Shown here one piece after another: positions 1 to 5,474 of a stretch of DNA of 5,474 nt (positions are counted from its first letter, which is position 1; the number at the start of each line of letters is the position of its first letter). Origin of the DNA: Rhodobacteraceae bacterium UBA3087. GTDB taxonomy: Bacteria > Pseudomonadota > Alphaproteobacteria > Rhodobacterales > Rhodobacteraceae. A model generated the notes under the pieces. It made no database searches. It was not told where the DNA came from and worked only from the letters and a program-made list of their open reading frames with translations. The position numbers and the translations under genes were made by a program. The stretch lies in NCBI GenBank assembly GCA_002367285.1, contig DFBF01000051.1, forward strand, positions 6,335 through 11,808. Direction: 5' to 3'.

Positions 1-4
1 AGGG

Positions 5-3000
5 TCAGGACCGGCGGCGGCTCAGGGTCATGAGAACGCCATAGGCCGCCGCAATCAGAACGCCCGCGACAATCGCCGTAAGAAGCAGGATCAGAACCGG
101 GGCCAAACCCGGCGCCTGCGCCTGGCTGTCAGCCAGAAGCGGTATCCCCTCTCTTCCCACCAGCCAGGGGCCCAGAAGGACAAGGTTCGCGGCTAGGATG
201 GCGATTGCCGCCCCAACCGTGGCCAGCCGTGTTTTCATCGCAATGCCATGGCCGACAAGCATGCGCCGCAAGCTGGCCAGTGCGCGCGCGGCATCGGCCT
301 GGATGACCAGAAGCGTTGGCACCAGCAACAGCACGATGAAAAAGCCGACGGACAGGCCATAGACCAGCGTGACAACGGTTGGCTTGAGGAACAGGGACTG
401 GCGACTTTCCTCGTACATCAGCGGCATGAGACCCAGAACGGTCGTGAGCGTGGTCAGCAGAATGGGGCGCAAACGGTCCCGTGCCCCGGCAACGGCGGCG
501 GCGGCGGTGGGCAATCTGCGGCCATGGTCCTGCACCGTGGTCACCAGCACGATGGCATCGTTGATGATGATCCCGGACATGCCGATAAGTCCGATGATGG
601 TGAACAGCGACATGGCAAGGTTGAATTGTGCGTGCCCCCAGACCGTACCGATCAGACCAAAAGGCACAACCGCAAGCACGATCAGCGGCAGGGCCCAGTT
701 GCCAAACACCCAGCCAAGCACAAGATAGATGCCCAGGATGCACAGCAGAAAGCCCACCATGGCCTCGTTGAGGAACGCATCCTGTTGCAGCGCCAGACCG
801 CCCAGATCCCATTCGAGATTGTGGCGTGTGGCGATCTCCGGCAGGATTTCGGTGCGTAACAGCGCGCCGATTTCCACCGCGCGGGCAGGGTTGTCTTCCG
901 ACAGGCTGCCTGTGATCGTGACCAACCGGCGCCCGTTTTCGCGGGCGACGGTCGAAAAGGCGATGTCGCTTTGGATGGTGACAATTTCGCCCAGGGGCAC
1001 ATGAACCCCGGAAGGGCTGCGCATCAGGGTGGTGTCCAGGAAATCGGCGGTAAGTTCCGCGTCGGGAAGGCCGATGGTGATGGCGGTGGACCGGGTGCCC
1101 GCCGGAAATTCGGCGGCCGTAATGCCGTTAAGACGGGCGAACAGATCTGCGCCAATCGCCTCGGAGGTAAAGCCAAGCGCCTCTCCGGCCGGGGTGAGTT
1201 CAAGCACCATGTCCTCTTTGCCATAAGGCAGGCTGTCCTGGAGCCCGGTGACCTCGGGGAACTGGCCCAGCATGGTCATCAGGTCGTTGGCGGCGGCTTT
1301 CAGGGCAAAGCCATCGTCGCCGAAGAAATTCACGGCCAGGGAATCCCCCCCCGGACCGGCCCCTTGGCTGCGAAAGTTCAGCACGGACAGGCCAGGTGGA
1401 CGTTTTACCTCGCCCTGAAGTTCACGCACGAATTCCTGTGCCGAGAAATCCCGCAGGTCGGCCCCGACAAGACCGATGTCGATTGATCCAAGCGTATCCT
1501 GGTCCATCGTTTCCTGGCCGGGAATGCCCTTGGCTGCGGTGCCGCCCACCTGGGCCAGGGCATGCACGATTGGAAAGACACCGCTGTCTGCTTCGTACCG
1601 TTTGCCGACGGCGGCCACGGCACGGTCCAGTTCCTGGGTCAGGGCCAAAGCGTCGGCGCGGGTGGCGCCGGGCAGGAAGGCAAAGTTGCCGGTGACCGAG
1701 CCACGTTCGGGGGCGGTAAAGAAGGACCAGGCGACCTCGCCGCGCATCAGGGTGGCGATCGTGGTCGACAGCAGCAGGATCATCAGCGCAACAACCAGGT
1801 ACCGCAGGCGGATGACCCATTGCATCACCGGCAGGAATGCGTGCGCTGTCACCCATGCGAAACCCTGATTGAACAAGGTCGAGGGCAGGTCGTACCAGCG
1901 CGCCTTGGCGCCTGAGATCAGCGCATGGCGCATGTGGTGGGGCAGGATCACGAAACTTTCGATCAGCGAGGCAAGCAGCACCGCGGTGACCACCGCCGGA
2001 ATGTCGCCAATAAGTCGTCCGAATTCACCTCCGATGAACAGAAGGGCAATGAAGGCAAGGATCGTCGTGGCGGTCGAACTGAAGACAGGCCCCAGCATCC
2101 GGCGCACGGCATTGACCGGGGCCAGATCCGGACCTTCGCCCAGGCGACGCGCCCTGTAATCGGTGTGTTCGGCCACGACAATGGCGTCATCCACCACGAT
2201 ACCCAGCGTGATGATCAGGGCGAACAGCGACATCATGTTGATGGTCAGCCCCGCCGCATACATCACCCCGATGGCAGCGATCATCGAAACGGGAATGCCC
2301 ACGGCGACCCAAAAGGCGGTGCGCGCCGACAGAAACAGGAACAGCGTGACAAGCACCAGAGCCAGTCCGGTCAGACCATTTTCCATCAGGATATCAAGCC
2401 GGTCGGTAATGTCCTGCGCCCGAGAGTTGATCAGCTGGATCGTGACCCCTGCGGGCAGCTCGGCGCGCAAGTCTTCGGCAAGCTGGCGCACGGCGGCTTC
2501 GATGCCAATCGCGTCCCCCTCGGCGGTTCTGTCAACCCGAACCAGCACAGCCGGTTGGCCGTCGATGTAATAGGCACGCCCGGCGTCCGCGCCTGTCACG
2601 GCGACCTGCGCAACATTGCGAAGATAGAGCTTTGAGCCATCCGGGTTCACCCGCACGACAAGATCGCGGATTTCATCAACGGCGCGGGTTTCTGTGCCCG
2701 CCCGCAGCCTTGCACCGCCGCCAGCCACATCGCCAGCCGGGCGGGTGTCCACCTCGCTTGCGATCGCGTTGGCGATCTCTTTCAAGGTAATGTCGTGGCG
2801 CACGCGGGCCACTTCGGGCACCGAGATTTCGATCTGTGGCGCGGCAATGCCAGTGATCGCGCTGCGCGTGATGCCTTCGCGATACAGGCGCGCCACAAAG
2901 TCATCGCCAATCTGGGCCAGCTGATCGGGGGCAATCGGCCCTGAGATCACGACCTCGGTCACCTTGTCACGCCAGGTGCCCCGGCGCACCACCGGTTCTT

Positions 3001-3382
3001 CGGCGGCATCGGGAAGCGTTTTGATCGTCTCGACGGCGGCCTTGACCTCTTCCGTGGCGCGCGCCATGTCCCAGCCGGGTTCAAGAACCAGGGTCACGGT
3101 TGCCGCGCCGTCCTTGGACGAGGCGCTGGAGCTCATGACCCCATCGACACCTTGCAACGCGGGCTCCAGCAACGCGACCACGGCGTTGTCCAGTTCTTCC
3201 GGCCCGGCGCCGTCCCAATCGACGGTCACGGACACCGTGTCGATCACGACATCGGGAAAGAACTGTGACCGGATCTTCGAGCTTGCGACCAGACCGAAGG
3301 CCAGCATGACCACCATGACAAAGGTCGCAGCCGTGCGGTGGCCGGTGAAATATCCCAACAGGCCTTGCGTGCGGCTCCCCAT
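5..3382 (-). CDS. RND-family efflux pump, inner-membrane permease subunit (AcrB superfamily)
   Basis: Proton-driven inner-membrane pump of a tripartite efflux complex; substrate unknown. From the ATG at 3382 it is 1125 residues. The fold is the duplicated RND plan: TM1 near residues 19-37, a large periplasmic porter loop to about 335, TM2-TM6 at about 336-482, TM7 near 527-547, a second periplasmic loop to about 870, then TM8-TM12 to about 1029. TM4 carries GIVVDDAIVV with the paired aspartates D398/D399 typical of drug/hydrophobe-type (HAE1) pumps, not the DFG/DG form of metal pumps. TM11 keeps RLRPILLT (R970, T977), matching AcrB R971 and T978. TM10 has IIINDAIVLV, with Asn941 where AcrB has Lys940. 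About 77 residues beyond the usual C-terminus add two more predicted helices (about 1054-1076 and 1095-1122). A GTG at 3385 is an alternative start; ATG is preferred because GGAG lies 8 nt upstream. The start overlaps the adaptor stop (TGATG), so the genes are coupled. Family assignment is firm; export role is inferred from family. Confidence 0.96.
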   Translation of the reverse strand: MGSRTQGLLGYFTGHRTAATFVMVVMLAFGLVASSKIRSQFFPDVVIDTVSVTVDWDGAGPEELDNAVVALLEPALQGVDGVMSSSASSKDGAATVTLVLEPGWDMARATEEVKAAVETIKTLPDAAEEPVVRRGTWRDKVTEVVISGPIAPDQLAQIGDDFVARLYREGITRSAITGIAAPQIEISVPEVARVRHDITLKEIANAIASEVDTRPAGDVAGGGARLRAGTETRAVDEIRDLVVRVNPDGSKLYLRNVAQVAVTGADAGRAYYIDGQPAVLVRVDRTAEGDAIGIEAAVRQLAEDLRAELPAGVTIQLINSRAQDITDRLDILMENGLTGLALVLVTLFLFLSARTAFWVAVGIPVSMIAAIGVMYAAGLTINMMSLFALIITLGIVVDDAIVVAEHTDYRARRLGEGPDLAPVNAVRRMLGPVFSSTATTILAFIALLFIGGEFGRLIGDIPAVVTAVLLASLIESFVILPHHMRHALISGAKARWYDLPSTLFNQGFAWVTAHAFLPVMQWVIRLRYLVVALMILLLSTTIATLMRGEVAWSFFTAPERGSVTGNFAFLPGATRADALALTQELDRAVAAVGKRYEADSGVFPIVHALAQVGGTAAKGIPGQETMDQDTLGSIDIGLVGADLRDFSAQEFVRELQGEVKRPPGLSVLNFRSQGAGPGGDSLAVNFFGDDGFALKAAANDLMTMLGQFPEVTGLQDSLPYGKEDMVLELTPAGEALGFTSEAIGADLFARLNGITAAEFPAGTRSTAITIGLPDAELTADFLDTTLMRSPSGVHVPLGEIVTIQSDIAFSTVARENGRRLVTITGSLSEDNPARAVEIGALLRTEILPEIATRHNLEWDLGGLALQQDAFLNEAMVGFLLCILGIYLVLGWVFGNWALPLIVLAVVPFGLIGTVWGHAQFNLAMSLFTIIGLIGMSGIIINDAIVLVTTVQDHGRRLPTAAAAVAGARDRLRPILLTTLTTVLGLMPLMYEESRQSLFLKPTVVTLVYGLSVGFFIVLLLVPTLLVIQADAARALASLRRMLVGHGIAMKTRLATVGAAIAILAANLVLLGPWLVGREGIPLLADSQAQAPGLAPVLILLLTAIVAGVLIAAAYGVLMTLSRRRS

Positions 3383-3394
3383 CACTGGCTCTCC
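3380..3394 (-). promoter_or_regulatory. Ribosome binding site and stop/start overlap for the pump gene
   Basis: GGAGAG (3394-3389) lies inside the last adaptor codons. The adaptor stop TGA (3384-3382) shares its last base with the pump ATG (3382-3380), giving TGATG. GGAG is 8 nt from that ATG and 5 nt from the alternative GTG at 3385. The arrangement implies translational coupling, expected for two subunits of one complex. Confidence 0.65.
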
Positions 3395-4872
3395 GCAATC
3401 TTGGCTTCGAATTTCTCAACCGTGGCGATGGGCACCTCTGGGCGGCTGAGTTCCTCGAGGAACTTTTCGCGCATCTCGGGTTTCATCTGATCGCTGGCTT
3501 CGATGAAGGCGATGATTGTGGCGCGTCGTTCGTCGTCCAGGGCGATGCTGTCGGGGGGCGAGGGGGCAGGGGCGGGCGCCGTGGCCGCCTGGCCTTCGGG
3601 TGCCTCTGCGACGGGGGTGACAATGATGCCCTGCCCAAGCTGAAGCGCGCGTGCCTTGACGTATTGGCGGCCAAACGGCACATCGCCCACGACCAGCATG
3701 TCACCCTGGTGCCGCAGCAGCGTGGCCTGGGTTTCTTCCAGCCGGTTGCCCTCGCCGATGACCAGAATGCGCCCGTCGGCAGTGGCGGCGGTGGCCGGAA
3801 TGCTGGCGACATTTTCAAGCGGCCTTTCGGGGATGCGAACAGTCACGAAATCCCCGGTCTGGATCAGATTGAGATCCGGCTCGATCAGCTTGGCATACAC
3901 AAGACGCCCGACTTGGCCCTCTTCCAGACCCGCGCCGGCGCGATCCAGCTTGGCCGGGAATTCGGTGACCTGTCGCCCCCGTTGCACCAGCACGCTCATG
4001 TCCGCCGGGCGCAACGTGCCCTGCGCGTTCAGCAGCCGCGAGAATTGGTTGTTGGTGACCCGAAAGGCGACTTCGATGTCGCCCATGTCGATCAGTTCGC
4101 CCAGTTGTTCGTTGACGGAAACCAGACGGCCCTGCACGGCGTTCGTATCATTGATGACCCCGGCAAAGGGGGCCGTGACCGTTGTTTCGGCAAGGGTGCG
4201 GCGGGCATCGGCCAGGGCGATTTCACGCCGGCTGACGGTGATCTTGGCCTGGGCCAGGCGGGCCTGGTCCCCGGCAACGACCTGACGCCGACTGACCAGG
4301 GTCTGTTCGGCGGCGGCCCGTGCCAGCACGGCGGCTTCGACATCCGCTTCGGTCGCCACGCCCCGCGCGCGCAGGTCTTCTTGTCGGACAACCGCCTGAA
4401 GGCGCAGGTCCAGCTGCACTTGCGCGGCCTCGACCTCGAGCCCTCCAAGCACCAGCGCGGCCTGTGCCTGCGCAAGCCCGGCCTGCGCTTCGTCCACATC
4501 GGTTTCAGCCAGCGCCAGAGCTGTTTCCAGCCGCGATGGGTTGATCCGAAACAGCACGGTATCCGCCGCGACCACGCCGCCATCGCGGAAATTGTCAGAC
4601 AGTTCCACAAGCGTTCCGGCCACGGCGGAACGCAGCTCAAGCGTGCGCCCGCTGGTCAGGTGCCCATAGGCCGTGATGATAGGGATGACGGTTTCCGGGG
4701 CCAGCACGCCAACCGCGACCGAATAGCTGCGCTCGCGCGGTGTTCGCTTGTTTGACGCGACGCTGGATCCGTCCTCCCAGGCGCGATACAGAACGCCACC
4801 GGCTGTAAACAGCACGGCAAGGGTGGCCCCTCCGATGGCCAGGCCAAAGCTGGCTCGGGTAAGCATGCGCAT
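3382..4872 (-). CDS. RND efflux periplasmic adaptor subunit (HlyD/AcrA-type membrane fusion protein)
   Basis: Bridges the downstream RND pump to an outer-membrane channel. From the ATG at 4872 it is 496 residues. A hydrophobic segment at about 9-30 acts as an uncleaved anchor or signal; the protein contains no cysteine, so it is not a lipoprotein. Next come the first half of the lipoyl domain (about 75-112, with AVAGTLVEL), an alpha-helical hairpin (about 113-230), the second lipoyl half (about 231-262, TVTAPFAGVI), a beta-barrel (about 263-348) and a membrane-proximal domain (about 350-422). The hairpin tip shows R163-x3-L167-x6-T174, the pattern used by AcrA-like adaptors to contact TolC-type channels. 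A Pro/Ala-rich linker (about 424-442) then leads to a charged, probably helical tail (443-496), which AcrA lacks in this form. An in-frame ATG at 4923 would add 17 polar residues, but it lies inside the predicted -10 box and has no good ribosome site, while 4872 has GGAGGA 7 nt upstream. Fold and role are secure; the substrate is not. Confidence 0.95.
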   Translation of the reverse strand: MRMLTRASFGLAIGGATLAVLFTAGGVLYRAWEDGSSVASNKRTPRERSYSVAVGVLAPETVIPIITAYGHLTSGRTLELRSAVAGTLVELSDNFRDGGVVAADTVLFRINPSRLETALALAETDVDEAQAGLAQAQAALVLGGLEVEAAQVQLDLRLQAVVRQEDLRARGVATEADVEAAVLARAAAEQTLVSRRQVVAGDQARLAQAKITVSRREIALADARRTLAETTVTAPFAGVINDTNAVQGRLVSVNEQLGELIDMGDIEVAFRVTNNQFSRLLNAQGTLRPADMSVLVQRGRQVTEFPAKLDRAGAGLEEGQVGRLVYAKLIEPDLNLIQTGDFVTVRIPERPLENVASIPATAATADGRILVIGEGNRLEETQATLLRHQGDMLVVGDVPFGRQYVKARALQLGQGIIVTPVAEAPEGQAATAPAPAPSPPDSIALDDERRATIIAFIEASDQMKPEMREKFLEELSRPEVPIATVEKFEAKIAESQ

Positions 4873-4879
4873 CTCGCGT

Positions 4880-4885
4880 TCCTCC
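4880..4885 (-). promoter_or_regulatory. Ribosome binding site that fixes the adaptor start
   Basis: The minus strand reads GGAGGA seven bases before the ATG at 4872 (GGAGG with an 8-nt spacer). This is a near-perfect Shine-Dalgarno sequence. No comparable motif precedes the upstream in-frame ATG at 4923, so the site decides in favour of the 496-residue protein, whose N-terminus then runs directly into the hydrophobic anchor. Confidence 0.75.
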
Positions 4886-4918
4886 AGAGGATTGTTGTTC
4901 TCAACTGTGTCCGGAGAA

Positions 4919-4947
4919 ATCATATGCGTCTTGAAAGCAATTGCCAG
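4919..4947 (-). promoter_or_regulatory. Putative sigma-70-type promoter of the efflux operon
   Basis: On the minus strand CTGGCA (4947-4942, four of six matches to the -35 consensus) is separated by 17 bp from TATGAT (4924-4919, five of six matches to the -10 consensus). Transcription would begin near 4912, giving a leader of about 40 nt before the ATG at 4872. The in-frame ATG at 4923 would then be part of the -10 box and absent from this transcript, which supports the downstream start. Based on consensus matching only. Confidence 0.45.
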
Positions 4948-4980
4948 ATGAAATCGACTTTTGGCATGGTCGGCAGTTAC

Positions 4981-5010
4981 CCTGCGTCAAGGCAGGGGCG
5001 GATGCCGCCC
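4981..5010 (-). terminator. Tandem GC-rich hairpins after ureG, possible terminator
   Basis: Starting two bases after the ureG stop, the minus strand reads GGGCGG-CAT-CCGCCC (4996-5010), a perfect 6-bp stem with a 3-nt loop. It is followed at once by CCTGC-CTTGAC-GCAGG (4981-4996), a 5-bp stem with a 6-nt loop; the two share one base. There is no U-tract after either stem, so this is not a canonical intrinsic terminator. It could be a weak terminator, a stabilised mRNA 3' end or an attenuating structure. The position supports a transcript boundary between ureG and the efflux genes. Confidence 0.42.
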
Positions 5011-5012
5011 GG

Positions 5013-5474
5013 TCATGTCCCGGACGCCAACCCGCCGATGCTTTGAATATTGTCCCAAACGCCGTCGATCCCGTCGCGCAGTTTCAGATTGGTGAAAACC
5101 GTGGGTAGGCCCGGCCGCATTCGGGCCGCATCGCGCGCCATTACCTCAAGGCTTGCCCCGACATAGGGCGCCAGATCGGTCTTGTTGATCACCAGAATGT
5201 CCGAGCGGGTCACGGCCGGTCCGCCCTTGCGGGGAATTTCTTCCCCCGCCGCGACGTCGATCACATAAATCGTCAGGTCGGCCAATTCCGGGCTGAAGGT
5301 CGCGGACAGGTTGTCCCCGCCGCTTTCGATCAGCACGACGTCAACCTCAGGGTGGCGCGAGACCATTTCGGCCACGGCGGCCAGGTTGATCGACGCATCT
5401 TCGCGGATCGCCGTATGCGGGCAGCCGCCGGTCTCGACGCCGATGATCCGGTCCGAGGGCAGGATCTGCATGCG
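5013..5474 (-). CDS. ureG: Urease accessory GTPase UreG (partial, N-terminus outside window)
   Basis: UreG is a cytoplasmic SIMIBI-class GTPase that, with UreE, UreF and UreD/H, delivers nickel to the urease active site. The visible 153 residues correspond to roughly the last three quarters of a protein usually about 205 residues long. The reading frame runs off the window at 5474, so the P-loop and true start are not seen; the internal Met codon at 5471 is not the start. Visible signatures are VETGGCPHTAIRED, with the Cys-Pro-His nickel-binding motif (Cys codon at 5421-5423), the conserved ESGGDNLSATFSPELADLT block, and the guanine-specificity motif NKTD (within VINKTDLAPYVGASLEVMA). All key residues in the visible part are intact. 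UreG is often the last gene of a ure cluster, which fits the hairpins just after its stop and the unrelated genes that follow. The rest of the urease operon presumably lies beyond the window edge. Confidence 0.98.
   Translation of the reverse strand, partial: RMQILPSDRIIGVETGGCPHTAIREDASINLAAVAEMVSRHPEVDVVLIESGGDNLSATFSPELADLTIYVIDVAAGEEIPRKGGPAVTRSDILVINKTDLAPYVGASLEVMARDAARMRPGLPTVFTNLKLRDGIDGVWDNIQSIGGLASGT

Noticed and set aside
5..238. A separate small membrane gene starting at the in-frame ATG at 238, or a frameshift joining two genes
   Set aside because: The frame is continuous with the pump, no ribosome site precedes that ATG, and there is no stop codon or sign of disruption between them.
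1925..2635. Open frame of 236 codons on the plus strand, antisense to the pump gene, and similar frames at 248-859 and 971-1486
   Set aside because: Their translations are Gln/His/Asp/Gly-rich shadows with no family resemblance, and the opposite strand encodes clear RND motifs throughout.
3664..4755. Long open frame of 363 codons on the plus strand, antisense to the adaptor gene
   Set aside because: It lies wholly inside a well-supported gene, has low-complexity His/Gln/Gly-rich composition typical of a frame opposite GC-rich coding DNA, and shows no recognisable domain.
5..4872. Nickel or other heavy-metal efflux (CzcA/CnrA type), tempting because ureG handles nickel
   Set aside because: TM4 of the pump has the VDDAIVV aspartate pair of drug/hydrophobe-type pumps, not the DFG-DG pattern of metal pumps, and the adaptor has no His-rich metal-binding segment.
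4870..4923. Longer adaptor starting at the ATG at 4923
   Set aside because: It would put 17 polar residues before the membrane anchor, has no clear ribosome site, and overlaps the predicted -10 box, whereas the ATG at 4872 has GGAGGA well placed.
4964..4992. TTGACG on the minus strand just after the ureG hairpins, as an alternative -35 box
   Set aside because: The sequence 17 bp downstream (ATGCCA) is a poor -10 box, and TTGACG lies largely in the loop of the second hairpin.

Overview
The window holds the end of one operon and what looks like a complete two-gene efflux operon, all on the minus strand. In order of transcription: (1) the 3' part of ureG, the urease nickel-insertion GTPase, whose N-terminus lies beyond position 5474; (2) a periplasmic adaptor (membrane fusion protein, HlyD/AcrA type); (3) a full-length RND (resistance-nodulation-division) inner-membrane pump of the AcrB superfamily, which ends four bases from the window edge. 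The DNA is GC-rich and densely coding. The protein style (Ala/Arg-rich, UreG close to the proteobacterial form) suggests an alphaproteobacterium, perhaps a marine Rhodobacterales. That placement rests on impression, not on a marker gene.

Layout: 5474-5013 is partial ureG. Positions 5012-4873 are the only real intergenic gap (140 bp). It carries two adjacent GC-rich hairpins just after the ureG stop, a plausible sigma-70-type promoter (CTGGCA, 17 bp, TATGAT), and a strong Shine-Dalgarno sequence that sets the adaptor start at 4872. Positions 4872-3382 are the adaptor and 3382-5 the pump. The adaptor stop and the pump start overlap as TGATG, so the two are almost certainly translationally coupled.

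How it works: the pump uses the proton gradient to export a substrate picked up in the periplasm or outer leaflet of the inner membrane. The adaptor, anchored by one N-terminal helix, connects it to an outer-membrane channel. No channel gene is present here, but the adaptor hairpin tip has the R-x3-L-x6-S/T pattern known for docking to TolC-type channels, so a TolC homologue encoded elsewhere is the likely partner. The substrate cannot be read from the sequence. UreG belongs to nickel urease maturation and is probably only a neighbour.

I see no evidence of a new kind of system. The points most worth a second look are C-terminal additions on both efflux proteins (an extra two-helix membrane hairpin on the pump and a Pro/Ala-linked charged helical tail on the adaptor), and an Asn where AcrB has its TM10 relay lysine.
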